Positions 1 to 11,389 of a stretch of 64,000 bases of DNA are shown in pieces (within the stretch, counting starts at the first letter, position 1; every line of letters starts with the position of its first letter). The stretch spans positions 62,001-126,000 of the forward strand of contig JAHREC010000015.1 in NCBI GenBank assembly GCA_020081605.1. The letters run 5' to 3'. This DNA is from Albifimbria verrucaria. Lineage: Eukaryota; Ascomycota; Sordariomycetes; Hypocreales; Stachybotryaceae. Made by a program: the position numbers and the translations under genes. The notes beneath the pieces are model-generated. The model saw nothing but the letters and a program-made list of their open reading frames with translations. It was not told the origin of the DNA and did not search any database.

Positions 1-585
1 GCCAGGTTCGGAGCCGGGCTGCATCCTGGCTGCGTATGGAACTCCTCGAAGTTGTTGATGAAGTGGAATGGACCGACGCGTGTGCTACGCCGTCGCAGTC
101 TTCCGGCGTGCAGTGACTCCCGGTTTGATGGCAATGAACGGTGGGGTGGTGGGTTCGTTCGTGGGTCATCCAAGGAGCTTGCCGCTACAGGTGGACACTC
201 TTGTGGAGACCCGATCGTCACCAAACATTGCACTTGTATTTATGCTTAGACATGTGAGAAATCCAAGACTTGATTCTGGGTAAATGTGTAGGCCATGAAT
301 CCACACCAGCTCCAGACCCAAGTATTAGTCTTCTGACATCTTAGCGTGCTTCAGGGGCAGTGTTGGGGCAGTGCCGAGGCGCTGTTGAGTCTGTGTCAAA
401 ACATTACACGTGACTTCGTCCTGACCAAATCTTTTTCACCGAAATGCCCGTCAACGTAACATTTTTTTTTCTTGAAAAGAGAAAACTGTAAGGAGAAGAG
501 CGAAGTGAAGGTTTTGAGAAGTTGATATAGGGTGCGTAGCTAGTTTTAGTCCTATTGTTTCATTGGTTCGTGGGGTTGGTTTCAG
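1..585. other. 5' flank / untranslated leader of LINE copy 1, no gene seen
   Basis: I see no supportable coding region here. A poly-T run lies near position 463-472. The stretch abuts the first reading frames of the LINE at about 586-611 and may contain its 5' untranslated region, but the true 5' end of the element cannot be fixed from a single copy. Confidence 0.4.
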
Positions 586-610
586 ATGGCGGATCCGATG
601 ACCGATTCGG

Positions 611-1871
611 ATGCGGGGAGATCGTGGTGGGACGTGCGGCCCCACGACGCCAACGCGACCGACGCGTTTGGTGAAGCCGAGCGTGAAGGCGAAGGAGGCA
701 GGCTGGGGCGACGAAACGTCGCCGATCCAGAAGGGGAGGAAGCGAACGACACGTGTGATACGAGTTCCGCCAGCTGATACTGATATTGAGCATGCCAAAA
801 ACGTACAGAAAGGCCGTACCAATGGCGAAACCGGAAAAGCACTTCTGCTGGAGTGCTCGAGGAGCTGAAGGACCTGAAAGACGCGTCGAAGAAGCAAGGG
901 AACTCATCAGCCAGCTCCATGGACAATTGGGCAGTTCGCAACAAGAGCTTCGAGACACTAAAGATGAACTCAAAACTGTACGCGAACAGCTGGAAGCACT
1001 CACCACGACCATAGCTCTATCCCAGTCAAGCCCGAGGGCCTCATACGCCGAAGTGGCCCGCACACCGCCGGACAGCAACGCGAGTAATGTGCGGCCTCTG
1101 TCGTCATTCAGGACAGGACCGTCTGACTGGAGCGATACCCTTTACTGTACAATTGGTGTCTCCCGAACGGAGAATGCTGAGAGTGACAGCGCTGCCCCGA
1201 GCGCGATCCGGACCCTCATTGAAACAGAAGTAAGGACCGAACTGGGCCAGTCGAACTGGCGATGCCGAGCTGTGACCAAGGATCAAAAGAATGAGCACCG
1301 TATCAGGATCGTCTGCCGCAACGAAGATGAGCACTCGCTGGTCAAGCGAGTGGCAGAGATCAAGGTTCCGCACGGAGCTCGAGTTCTCCGGGATGAGCTA
1401 TACCCCATCAAGGTAGACAACGTCAATCGACTGGCAGTCATCGATGAGTTTGATGGCATCCGACCCGAGGCGGCTGAGGCATTCAGTCGGGAAAACGATA
1501 TGCAGGTAGCAAAGGTGGCATGGTTGAGCAAACGCGACACGGCCAAAGCATATGGATCGATGGTTGTCTACCTGAAGAAAGCGTCAGATGCAAAGAAGGC
1601 CCTACAGGAGGGTTTCTTCTACGCAGGAGGCGAATCGGGATATACGGGGCCATTTGAGCGCCGAGCCCGACCGGAGCAATGCTACAACTGCCAGGAGATC
1701 GGTCACAAAGCCTTCCAGTGCCGTAAGCCCCAGATGTGCGGAAGGTGTGCGAGAGAAGGGCACCACCACAGCACATGCGACGAACAGATCGTGAAGTGCG
1801 TGCCCTGTGGAGGCCCGCATGAATCGTTCAGCAGGAATTGCCGGAAGCTCTTCCCCACCCGCCATGACTAA
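611..1871 (+). pseudogene. LINE ORF1 (Gag-like, CCHC zinc knuckles), frameshifted
   Basis: ORF1 encodes the RNA-binding, Gag-like protein of the LINE. From 786 the frame is open to 1871 (361 codons). It contains a coiled-coil-like stretch near 890-1010 and ends with three cysteine motifs between about 1678 and 1850: a classical CX2CX4HX4C knuckle, a second CX2CX4HX4C knuckle and a CX2CX3HX6C motif. The N-terminal part, with a basic 'KGRKRTTRV' stretch, lies in a different frame (611-868). It joins the main frame through two shifts near 850 and 895, so the protein is broken. The stop codon overlaps the ORF2 start in the 8-base string ATGACTAA (1864-1871). ORF1 of the second copy (36865-37659) is clearly homologous. 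Confidence 0.85.
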
Positions 1872-2400
1872 CTCACTCAGGATTGTACAACTCAACGTCA
1901 AAAAGCAGGGAACGATACACGACAGTTTGATGAATGACGAGGACCTGCAAGATACTGCGGTGATCATGATTCAAGAACCGCAAGCAAGAAACATAGGTGG
2001 ACGCCTCATAACGACACCCATGACGCACCATAAATGGACGAAAATGGCACCACAGACCTGGAGCGAAGGGAGATGGGCGGTCCGAAGCATGCTATGGGTC
2101 AGCAGAGATCTTGAATCAGAACAAGTACAAACCGACTTGCCCGATCTGACAGCAGCCATCATTCGGCTAGACCAAAGAATTGTCCTGGTCGCCTCGGTCT
2201 ACGTGGCGGGGCAAGATGAGGAAGCACTACTGGAGATGTGTAGTACCCTACGCAAACTCATCCTTGACACAAGACTCCAAGCAGATCGACCAGTCGAGGT
2301 AGTAATTGCCGGAGATTTTAATCGCCACGACCAATTGTGGGGTGGCGATGATGTTTCCTGGATCGGCAGGGCGAAGCGAACCGCATCATCGACCTTATGA
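1864..2400 (+). pseudogene. LINE ORF2, AP-endonuclease domain
   Basis: This is the N-terminal exonuclease-endonuclease-phosphatase domain of ORF2, which nicks target DNA to prime reverse transcription. The start chosen is the ATG at 1864, inside the overlap with the ORF1 stop. Recognisable features are the opening 'LRIVQLNVKKQ' (N of the LNV motif), 'MIQEPQA' with the catalytic Glu, and 'VIAGDFNRHDQLWGG' with the D-N pair of the GDFN motif. The frame breaks near position 2358, where the following codons continue one frame away. The next part of ORF2 starts in the overlapping frame at 2397. The change looks like the loss of one base in this copy. Confidence 0.85.
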
Positions 2401-4724
2401 GCGAGTTCGGCCTCAGGAGTCTCCTGCCTCGCGGTACCAAGACGTGGCAAGATAAAAACTACGAGACGACGATCGATCTCGTGTTAGCATCGGAGGAATT
2501 GGCTGAAAACGTGATCAGGTGCGGCATTCACGAAACGGACCATGGATCGGATCACCGTACGATTGACACCATCTTTGATATTGCCATCCCAACCCCACAA
2601 CATCAACCAAGAATGCTACTGAAGAACACGCCCTGGCACGAGGTTAACGAGAGGATCAAAGGCGCTCTGAGTAATGCGCACATAGTCGGAGATGTACAGA
2701 AAGACACGGATACGCTGATGTCAGTGGTGTCGGAGGCGGTGCATGCATTGACGCCGGTCTCGAAACCATCACCGTATGCTAAACGATGGTGGATCTCCGA
2801 CCTCACGCAGCTGCGGAAAATACACACGTATTGGTGGAACCAGGCGAGAGCGTGCAGACGGTCAGGATCTCGAGACAGCGAGATGGAAGAGAAAGCCAAG
2901 AGCGCAGCGAAGCAATACCACGATGCCATCCGACAACAAAAGAAAGCTCATTGGGAAGGGTTTCTCGCCGACAATGAAAACATCTGGAAAGCAGCCAAGT
3001 ACATGAAGTCGGGCGACAGTTCGGCGTTTGGCAGGGTGCCACAGCTTAAGAGAGCCGACGGATCACAGACAAGCAACGCAGCAGAACAGGCTCAAGAATT
3101 GCTAACCACGTTCTTCCCTCCTCTTCCAGCCAGCATCGAGGAGGAGGGCCCGAGACCTCAGCGAGGATCAGCAGTACCGATGCCTACCATCACGTTGGAA
3201 GAAGTCGAACGGCAGCTCTTCAAGACAAAATCATGGAAGGCCCCGGGAGAAGATGGGTTGCCTGCGGTGGTGTGGAAACAAGTGTGGCCGGTGGTCAAGC
3301 ACTGGGTCATGGCGATCTTTCAACTGTCGTTGGAGAGAGGAGAGCTACCGTCGCAGTGGCGGCATGCCAAGATAATACCACTAAGGAAGCCGGGCAAAGC
3401 AGACTACACCATCGCAAAGGCATGGCGGCCGATCTCGCTGCTGTCAACATTAGGCAAAGTCCTCGAATCAGTGGTGGCGGAGAGGATATCTTACGCGGTG
3501 GAGACATACGGACTGCTGCCAGCAAACCATTTCGGGGCTCGGAAACAGCGATCAGCGGAGCAAGCGCTCATGTTACTTCAAGAACAGATATGCTACGCCT
3601 GGCGGGCGAAACGAGTACTCAGTCTAATCAGCTTTGACGTCAAGGGAGCATACAACGGCGTCTTCAAAGATAGGTTGCTGCAAAGGATGAGAGCGAGAGG
3701 TATACCCGAAGGGATTGTCCGCTGGGTAGATGCCTTCTGCTCTCAACGCACGGCCAACATCCTGGTAAACGGACAAGCATCAGTGACACAGCTCCTGCCA
3801 CAGGCTGGACTTCCGCAAGGCTCTCCTCTATCACCCATCCTGTTCTTGTTCTTTAATGCCGACCTGGTACAGCGGCGAATTGCCTGGGATGGAGGCTCGA
3901 TCGCATTTGTCGATGACTTTACGGCCTGGGTGTGTGGGCCAACAGCGCGAGACAACCGAGCAGGAATCGAGAGAATAATCGAGCAAGCGCTCGACTGGGA
4001 GAAACGTAGCGGCGCCACCTTTGAAGCAGATAAAACCGCCATCATTCACTTCACAAAGAGCCAGCACAAGAACGATACGGAATCGTTTTCCATCAAAGGA
4101 CAGAAAGTACGACCCCAACCCCAAATCAAGGTATTGGGGCTCATCATGGATTCACGACTAAACTACAAGGAGCATATCGCGAGGGCAGCGTCGAGAGGAC
4201 TCGAGGCGGCGATGACACTGAAGAGGCTTAAGGGCTTGTCTCCCGCGACAGCACGTCAGCTCTTCACGGCCACGGTCGCTCCGGTTGTCGATTATGCATC
4301 CAACGTCTGGAGGCATGCGTGCATCGACAAGAGAGCGAAAATGCTAGACCGAGTGCAAAAGATTGGAGCACAAGCCATCACAGGAGCCTTCGTGACGGTG
4401 GCGGCTAGTGTGGCCGAGGCCGAAGCCCACATCAGCAGCGTCCGGGAACGACACTGGAGGAAAGCTTTGAAATTGTGGGTTGAGCTGCATACCTTACCAG
4501 AAAGCAACCCACTACGGAGAGAGGCGTCTAAGATTGTGCGAGTATGGAAAAATGGACACCAATCGCCGTTCCAAAGGGTGGCGATTGCCTACAATGCGAC
4601 GTCTTTGGAGAAGATGGAGACCATCCAACCGTTCACCTTAGCACCCTGGGAAGAAAGAGTACCAGCGGTGCCTGAGGAGCTAGAGAGAGGAGAACTCCGC
4701 TTACAGACCCACGTCGAGTTGTAG
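2397..4724 (+). pseudogene. LINE ORF2, reverse transcriptase domain
   Basis: This 775-codon open stretch carries the end of the endonuclease domain ('DHGSDHRTI' near 2540) and a full reverse transcriptase. Motifs seen are '[11 protein letters not shown]' (RT0/1), '[12 protein letters not shown]', motif A 'SFDVKGAYN' around 3630-3656, motif B '[10 protein letters not shown]' around 3808-3837, and motif C 'FVDD' at 3906-3917. The Y-to-F change in the YADD box is common in this LINE group. The thumb-like part '[17 protein letters not shown]' follows near 4130. The domain itself is uninterrupted, which suggests the copy is not very old, but the frame is lost both upstream and downstream. Confidence 0.92.
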
Positions 4725-4726
4725 GC

Positions 4727-5631
4727 GTGGCAGTCAGCAGCTCCTGTAGGAACGGTGTGGTAGGCGTCGGAGGGTGGTGCAGTTCCCACGCCATCTGAGG
4801 GATGTTTCGAGAGATGAAGCGTTCGCCTTCACCCTTGGCATGGGGACGGAGCAGAATCCACATACCGGAGAATTGGCGGCAATAGCATACGCGACACGAA
4901 GGATGTTACCAGAAATTTGTAACCAACACATCATCCTCTATACACGCAACAAGGGCGCGATGCTTACGATCCTACAACCTCGACAACCGGCGGGGCAGGA
5001 GTACATTCGGTGCACATATGATGCAATAGAAACATTGAAAGAGGGGAAACAAGATATCCATTCGATGGCTCCCATCCGATGATGAGAATGAATTGCTGCA
5101 CAGGGCAAAAGAAGAAGCACGAAGGATGACCAAAGAAGGTTCCGTGCCACAGGCACAGTTCCCGGCGACACGGTCAACGACTCTGAACTTGGCAAAATCA
5201 AGCTTACCGGCCAACAACACCCTACCAGAAAAGGTCGGCAAGTTCTCTAAGAGAATTGACAAGGCTCTACCCGGAAAGCACACGAAGAAGCTATATGACT
5301 CGCTTACCCGAAGGGAGGCAAGCGTACTTGCTCAGATGAGGACAGGCATGGCTAGACTGAACACATACCTTCATCGAATCCGAGCGGCGGCGTCCGTGCA
5401 ATGTGCCTGCGGATGCGCACCAGAAACGATTGAACACTTCCTATTCACCTGCATAAGATGGACAGCACAACGCATGATATTGCGGCAAGCTACAAGCACA
5501 TATATGGGGAATTTATCTTGCTTTCTTGGAGGAAAACCGTAACTGACGGGGATGATTGGACGCCGGATCTGCGCGCAGTGAGGGCAGCGATCAAGTTCGC
5601 GATCACGACGGGACGACTGGAGGCCAATTAA
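4727..5631 (+). pseudogene. LINE ORF2, RNase H and C-terminal cysteine motif, multiply frameshifted
   Basis: The RNase H domain removes template RNA during retrotransposition. Here it is scattered over three frames. A glycine-rich opening 'NGVVGVGGW' lies near 4750. The segment with 'TEQNPHTGELAAIAYA' (catalytic Glu region) lies in 4774-5082. The C-terminal part (5093-5542) contains 'LTRREASVLAQMRTG' and the cysteine motif 'CACGCAPETIEHFLFTC'. A final shift near 5543 leads to the conserved-looking end '(L)RAVRAAIKFAITTGRL' with a stop at 5629-5631. The expected first catalytic aspartate is not visible, so the domain would be dead even without the shifts. Confidence 0.8.
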
Positions 5632-5958
5632 ATTAGAACCTTGGGGGCAACCCCACTAACCAACTAACATAGTTAATACCGTTCACCTCGCCAATGGCAG
5701 GCGTCGCTTCAGTTGCTGTAGATAGGATGCTGAACACTTGGAGAATAGACTTCAAGCAGCCTCGCTGTTGCAAGATAAATTTGGAGGACTCGTAGGACGG
5801 AATGACAGAAGGGAGAAGACAGGAAATGGACAAATGGATAGCACATGGGCTACGGCGAGAGTAGGACAAAATGATGGAAGGGAACATGTAAATAGCTGAC
5901 AGTGGCCCTTCTGACGCAAGTCACCGGGCGTAATAGACTCTGTGTGTGTGTGTATATA

Positions 5959-6138
5959 GGATTGTAGAATCAGGTCGTGATACGCAGACAATAAAGGGAA
6001 TGTAGTAAAGGGTGGATCGCGTCAAGAATTAACGATACCTCCTACGGTAATCTCGACGGAATGTTGGGTGGCAGGGATCACATAGTGAGCTGTGCGTTGG
6101 AATCACGACCTGATCCGCAAGACCGTTGGGGTAGTAGG
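5959..6138. repeat. MITE-like dispersed repeat, copy A
   Basis: This about 180-base unit recurs almost unchanged at 48973-49154 and, truncated, at 13354-13438. The left edge is GGATTGTAGAATCAGG and the right edge is GGGGTAGTAGG; sequence outside these edges differs between copies. The unit carries a 13-base inverted repeat near its ends (ATCAGGTCGTGAT at 5969-5981 and its complement at 6102-6114). This fits a small non-autonomous element, but no target-site duplication was recognised. A short (GT)n run lies just left of it. Confidence 0.7.
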
Positions 6139-6357
6139 TGCGTGCATTATGTTTCAATATATCCTTCCAGGGGCTGCTGAGCTGAAATGCACGCCAATGT
6201 CTGACGTCTGAGATCTGTCTCACGGCCATTTTAATTAACTACTTAAATACTTAGCTTGAAGGCTTAATACATGTCGACGATTCCTCCTACTGGCTCCAAA
6301 ACCATCGTCTTCTAATGCCGAAGCGGCGTCTTACCAAGGAAGAATCTATTGCGAATC

Positions 6358-6758
6358 ATGGCGCCGGCGTTTTTCGGAGAGTCTGCTGCTTTGCAGGCCT
6401 TGATCAAAGGTAAGCTGACCAAGCATGGCGGCCTCTCACTTTGTAACTAAAACTTATAGCCAATTTGCGAGTTTTGTATCCCACAACCAATACCGAGATT
6501 ATAGTATATAAAAAGGAAGATGACATTTATGCTTGTGTGGTAGCGTTGCCATTTGCACAGCAATTTGCACAGCCATTGAGAACTGGGAGTAAATCTTTGA
6601 TCATGATAAAGAGCCCACCAGCAGCTTATCCTTTCGAGGCTTTGGAGAATATTTACCTCGAGACTCAGGCAGAATTGGCAAAGCGATTCGACAATCAGGG
6701 GTTCTGGTGCTCGGAATTGGATATAAAAACCAAGTCGCTCGTGCTTAGTAGGCACTGA
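6358..6758 (+). CDS. Small conserved-looking protein of unknown function, two exons
   Basis: The gene model has exon 1 at 6358-6409, an intron at 6410-6459 (GTAAGC donor, ACTAA branch site, TATAG acceptor) and exon 2 at 6460-6758. It gives an uninterrupted 116-residue protein. It starts 'MAPAFFGESAALQAL', contains 'YPTTNTEIIVYKKEDDIYA' and a proline-containing segment 'IKSPPAAYPFEALENIYLE', and ends 'DIKTKSLVLSRH'. There is no signal peptide, membrane segment or recognised domain. The clean splice sites and open frame stand out against the broken genes nearby, so I favour a functional gene. An upstream ATG at 6314 is possible but not needed. I do not recognise the family. Confidence 0.6.
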
Positions 6759-7011
6759 ATTCTTGACAGAGAAAAGACCTGGGGAAAGTCACACCATGTT
6801 CTAATGATCGAAGCACAGGACCCGAAGACTGCAATGAAGGCTCCAATTATCGTGTAGATTACTATGCTTCACAATACCAGTTGGTCACGTTGTGGTAATC
6901 CATTGGAGGCGCATACATGATCAGTTTCTTCGAGAGGTACCAGTACAACGACGCAGGAAGCTGTGAACGTATAATGTATTGGGAACTTTATTCATCATAG
7001 GGCATGATATT

Positions 7012-7674
7012 TTATACGACTTCTTCAATGCGAGGGTTGCTCTTGAACAAGCGTGCCCATGAAGATAGCGGGACTGCATCAGGACTGTACCATCCCCGCG
7101 TTTCCAACACATCCACCATCTTGTGTGTCGCATATGCAAAGCACCCACGCTCTAGTAGATTTTGCAGCTTCATAACCACTGCATGCCGAATTTCCGTACC
7201 GACCGGGACTGGACGCTCTGCGAGCTCTGTACCTAGCATCAAGTCATCATTAGCAATGGACTCGAATTTACCATCACTCTAGGTGGTAGGACCTGAACGC
7301 AAGATCTTAGTCTTGGCTGAAAAGTTGGGGGATAGTGCTTGTATGTCTGCAATGCTTTCGACAAAATCCCCGTTGTCCTCTTTGTTGATGTCGTATTCCA
7401 GGATGCACTAGGCCAACGACAAGTTTTTGCATTCTATAGCATGTCTTAGTAGGCCATGATATCCTTCACCTGACGTAGGTCTCGCTCCAGCTTGTACTAA
7501 GCTCTGAAACGCCTCCTCTATAGCTGCATCTTCACTGACTTCGGATGTCGCAAGCATTTCGCCGAGTTCCTGGATCCGAAGTTGTCGATGTCGGCGGCAT
7601 TGTAGCAGGATGTGCAATACCGTTTGCCTTCCCTCTCCACATGGGAACTTGTCGTCGGCACACAATGTAGACAA
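7012..7674 (-). pseudogene. Ankyrin-like relic with two in-frame stops
   Basis: A single minus-strand frame runs from 7674 to 7012 and is interrupted only by two in-frame stops, at 7408-7410 and in the 7280s. The first part contains 'GRQTVLHILLQC' and 'SLVQAGARPTSGEGYHGLL', which resemble degenerate ankyrin repeats (TxLHxxL and LLxxGAxP). The second part, with 'GTEIRHAVVMKLQNLLE' and 'KMVDVLETRGWYSP', reads as coherent protein but matches nothing I recognise. An alternative reading of the cysteines in the first part is a LINE C-terminal knuckle, but the flanking residues do not support it. Function unknown; decayed. Confidence 0.4.
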
Positions 7675-8142
7675 GCGCGCAAGTTTTTGGTTGATCTGTA
7701 GACACTAATCAAGAGCCAGGCGCCCAGGCATCCATGCAGTTACTCAGACTGTCTTATCCTCCAATCCGAATAAAGACCTCTCGAGGAAATTACTGACAAG
7801 TTATCCTAGATCGCCATCGGCCGACCAGTGACTATATGGGACCGACCACAAGATATGCAGTTCAATTTATCCTGCGCTGCCTCTTATGTCACTCGCATCA
7901 ATCCCAGCATCCAGTAAGCCTTGATGCTTTCATATAAAAAGACAAAAGGACAGTAAGAAATGATTGTTAATATTATAGTTTGAAAGTCCCTAAAAACGGA
8001 TTTTTTTCCGTTGCCATTTTAAATCGCTGCTAAGCAAGAGGGAACCTCTCAGCTAGCTGTTTGACCATCTTGGTTCAACAATTCCGGCTTAGACATCCGA
8101 ACTTCTAAAATTAAAATACACTATGGCCCCAATCCGACAATG

Positions 8143-9524
8143 TTAGGCATCTTTGTCTATATTTTTGTCTGCCAACATATTAATGAGACCTTGTCGGTCA
8201 TTCGTCTCAATATCATCGAGCTCAATGATTCTATTGCCTACTTCAGTACTACTCGACATGATAGATAGGAAGCTAAGATCCAGGCTATCGCGCATAACCT
8301 CACCTACCCAACGCCAGGCTACAATGTCCCCAGTAAGTTGAATGGAATGTAAGAAGACTGTTCGAAGTGTTCGGTGGTGACGGAGCAGACAAAACGCTAG
8401 GTCCTCTCTGGCGCAGTCTATAAACGAAAGGCTTAAGGTCTCGAGTTTGGCGACATAAAGCTCTTTACTTAACTCGGAAAACCTTTTCGATTCATCCCGC
8501 TCCTCAAACTCGAGTTCAAGATGTGAAAGCTCAGGCAAGAGTTTGATGAAGCGAATTAAGTCAGGCTCCCACTTGGAGGAAGTGGAAATGTATTTGGGAA
8601 GATTTGGGTCAAGTGCAATATGAAGTCGACGAAGACTGACGAGAGGAGATTCTGCTAAGATAGTAGATGATGGCCCAGCAAGCATAAAAGGGCTGGCCCG
8701 GTTCGCGTTCATGAGCATGTTTTCAGGCCCAAAACTCAGTGTCTCGACCTGGATTTGGCTCGCTGCTACTGCAGCCAGGACCACCTGGATGATGTGGTGA
8801 ACCAAGCGGATGCTCTCTTGCGACTCAAATGTAAGGGCCCTTTGAGGTAAGATACCGATGCTGCGCCTTAGTCGGCGAAGTCCCCAAGCCCGGATGCTAC
8901 TGCTGATGTTGATCTGCTTGCAGCGCTGAAAATGTGTCATCGCTCGTGTTAGACACTCAACATCAAATCCTGTTCGAATCATTTCTTCTTGATCATTGAG
9001 GCGCTTGCGATACTCTCGTGTGTTGAGTTGACTCAGTCGATCATTTGCTGATGCTTCAAGGTCGTTATCGCCCGTATTCCCTTCATTGCTACCATCATCT
9101 CTCTGATTGGTGTTGGCTTCCCTGTATCATCACTGCTCTCCGACCAGCCACACCATTCATCATAAGAAATGGCCAATTCAGCGGGGATAGCTTTACCCTT
9201 GAGGCCTCTCATCATGTTCTCATACTCGCTAAAGGGTGGCTCGATCTCTTGGAGCTCATTGAGGGGCAGCAAATGGCTGACACAGATATCGAGTTCTTCC
9301 ACGAACTGATTAAGGGTCTGATGCTTTGCAATTTCTTCGAGACAGTGCAGACTCCTTCGTTCAAGCATTACGTAGCGCGCCTTGAAGAAGCGGCTTGTGA
9401 AGAGAACAGCTACCCTTGTGTTGATCTCTTTACATGACTGTCTGAGAGCGAGCCAGTTTCTAGGCTGAAGCTCTGCGAAAATGTAAGCGGTGAGCTCGAC
9501 TGGAAGATCAAGTAAGGTAGCCAT
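8143..9524 (-). CDS. F-box protein, frame interrupted near 9040-9100
   Basis: The N-terminal part starts at 9524 with 'MATLLDLPVELTAYIFAEL' and continues 'LRQSCKEINTRV', a typical F-box of about 45 residues that would bind Skp1 in an SCF ubiquitin ligase. The C-terminal part (start 8982, stop 8143) is leucine-rich, with repeated 'LSHLELEF', 'LETLSLSFI' and 'FLSIM' motifs suggesting degenerate leucine-rich repeats for substrate recognition. The two parts lie in different frames. The downstream frame can be read back to about 9060 ('NDRLSQLNTREYRKRL'), so either a one-base shift or a short unrecognised intron separates them. A 45-nt GT-AG candidate there keeps the frame and does not solve the break. 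Likely one gene, possibly a pseudogene. Confidence 0.6.
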
Positions 9525-9649
9525 GGTGTCCTGGGAACGGATCGATGCGAAACTAAGCTGGAAAACACGCGTTCAATTTAGCAGGATATCGAAAACCCCG
9601 CTCGTAAACACACCACGAGGATGACTAAGCCAAAGATAACCCTGATTAT

Positions 9650-10545
9650 CATGGTTGAGCGGGAGCGAAGTCCAATAGCCGTGAACCATGCATAAGATCG
9701 TGAAGACCAAAGTTAACGGATGGATGAGAAGTGCAACCACAAAATAGGCCCATGCTAACAAGATTCTGTAGCAGTTCGACAGGTCTCCCCACGACCTCCA
9801 TCACTGGATTTAAACAAGCGTTGTACAAGGGCGCCAAATGATCCGGGGTGCTGGATCAGTTCTGGGTTCGGTCGAAAATTGTCGGTATAGTATCTGTTGT
9901 TGAGCAGGGCGGCTTGCCTGCCATTGTGGCATCTCAGCAAGTTCTGGAAAAGTAGTGCGATTGAGACCTTTGTATGTACCTTCCCAGGCCATCCTCTCGA
10001 ACCAGCGTCTCGGGCAAGACGTCAGTCTTAATTGTCTATGGGTACAATAATGGTCGCTCAAAGTCAATCTCTTGGGTCAACATCCACCTCGGAAGATCCT
10101 GCGCCTGGCCCTCGTCAATTGCCCTCATAAGGCTCCAGTCATGCTCTAGTGTCCAACATTTACGGCGAGGTCCATTTGCCCATGACTGCAACCAGACAAA
10201 TTCAAAGTACATATCGATATCTCCTCGGTTTGCTGTCTTTCTACGATATGGGCAACGGCCTCTCACCGGCGGGTCGGAATAGTGCCGTGTTATCAGCTAG
10301 AGGCATATGGTGCGGAAACGATATCCAGTACAGAGCCTTCGTATCTTTGGAGGTGGGTGTCCTCGGCCGATCCATCGGGACGAGTCTCGAGGTCTTAGGG
10401 ATTCGGAGGCCTTGTATGAGTTCAAAAGATCTGTGAGACCTTTCCTTAGTCCTGCTTGGATGTCATGTTTATTGCGTAGGTGACTTGTCACACCTGAGCC
10501 AGCTACAGACAAAGCACTTCGGCACCTTTGGCGGCAGCAGACCAA
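9650..10545 (-). pseudogene. OrsD-family fragment A (N-terminal fingers and middle part)
   Basis: The reading starts near 10545 with a C2H2-like finger 'SALSVAGSGVTSHLRNKH' and a Lys/Leu-rich tail typical of the OrsD domain (PF12013). In another frame (10266-10036) it continues with 'FVWLQSWANGPRRKCWTLE'. A further frame has 'RRWFERMAWEGTYKGLNR' (about 10000-9950), which matches the W-ERxxW-Y segment seen in the other OrsD copies of this window. At least three frame changes are needed. The C-terminal half is missing. This is a decayed member of the same mobile-like family as the neighbours at 10.9 and 11.4-13.3 kb. Confidence 0.6.
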
Positions 10546-10895
10546 GGCCTGAGCCTCAAAGTCGACATATAATTAGAGCTTGCCAAATAAATTCATTGCC
10601 GGCCATGGGTATAGGTAGATCTCCTAAAATTGGGCACATAGGCACCTTGCCTGGTTGATGACAGGCCATACTTTCAGCAAAATATAATCATCAATCTCCT
10701 GGAGCGGGTAGTCCCAGTACTATATAAACTTGTTTCCGGACCTGTCGCATATGCTCGATAAAAAATATTTTCATGGAACAATCACTTTTTCCAATTGAGA
10801 TGTAATTATGTATTATCATGGTTTACCTGAAATGAGACCTATATATTGAGCCTCGAAGTACACCAATATCTTATGTACTTCCGTCTTATCCAAGT

Positions 10896-11290
10896 TTATA
10901 GATCTGCTTCGCACCATGGCTGCCTGTCCTTGCGACCATGCTGGTAGCCGTGTGTTTTCATGTTCTCCCGGCAGATCGTCATGTGGATATATACCTTACA
11001 TCGGTAACCAGCTTCAATTCTAAGCTCTGGGATGGTTGCACTGCCATCATCCAGCGGGGCCATCTCTGCTGGATCGCTAAGCGACCATCCGGAACACAGA
11101 CGTTTAACAGCGATAAGTTGTTCTCCTTTCATCTGATGCATGCCACGGAAATGATTATCTATACCGCGATTTGGTCGCACAGCTGTCTTACATAACAAGC
11201 AGATCAAAACCTTATCCTCTGGTAGAATACAGGCGATCCCCGATAAACGTACTGCTGGGCCATTCGGAATGACTGTCTCAGTAGTTGGTC
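10896..11290 (-). pseudogene. OrsD-family fragment B (N-terminal zinc-finger domain)
   Basis: The segment reads 'CILPEDKVLICLLCKTAVRP' followed by 'GIDNHFRGMHQMKGEQL', the first finger of an OrsD domain (PF12013), then 'LDDGSATIPELRIEAGYRC' leading to a second cysteine pair. It belongs to a different subfamily from fragments D, G and I, being closer to fragment H at 39 kb ('LLCKLCQIGIKPGLAVESHY'). It ends at 10896 without the downstream domains. It sits immediately behind the C-terminus of fragment C on the same strand, so two different copies are abutted here. Confidence 0.65.
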
Positions 11291-11389
11291 TCGGACTTTT
11301 CTCCACACCGTATACGCTTCGTATGTTATGTCATTGGAGGGTCGTCGCATTGTTTGCAGTAATGCCTGTCTTGCACCTTTTGACCGGAC

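Larger units (their letters stand above)
586..5631 (+). mobile_element. Tad-like non-LTR retrotransposon (LINE), copy 1, inactivated
   Basis: The order of domains is ORF1 with zinc knuckles, AP endonuclease, reverse transcriptase, RNase H and a terminal cysteine motif. This is the layout of Tad/I-group LINEs of filamentous fungi. The element is nearly full length but reading frames shift at least six times: near 850 and 895 in ORF1, near 2358 in the endonuclease, around 4724-4774, near 5068 and near 5543. It therefore cannot make intact proteins. No poly-A tail is visible after 5631, and the 5' end and target-site duplication were not found. A second, 3'-truncated relative lies on the minus strand at 36.3-37.7 kb. 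Confidence 0.9.

Noticed and set aside
3233..3637. Open frames antisense to or in other frames of the LINE reverse transcriptase
   Set aside because: They are shadows of the strongly supported RT frame and lack own domain features.
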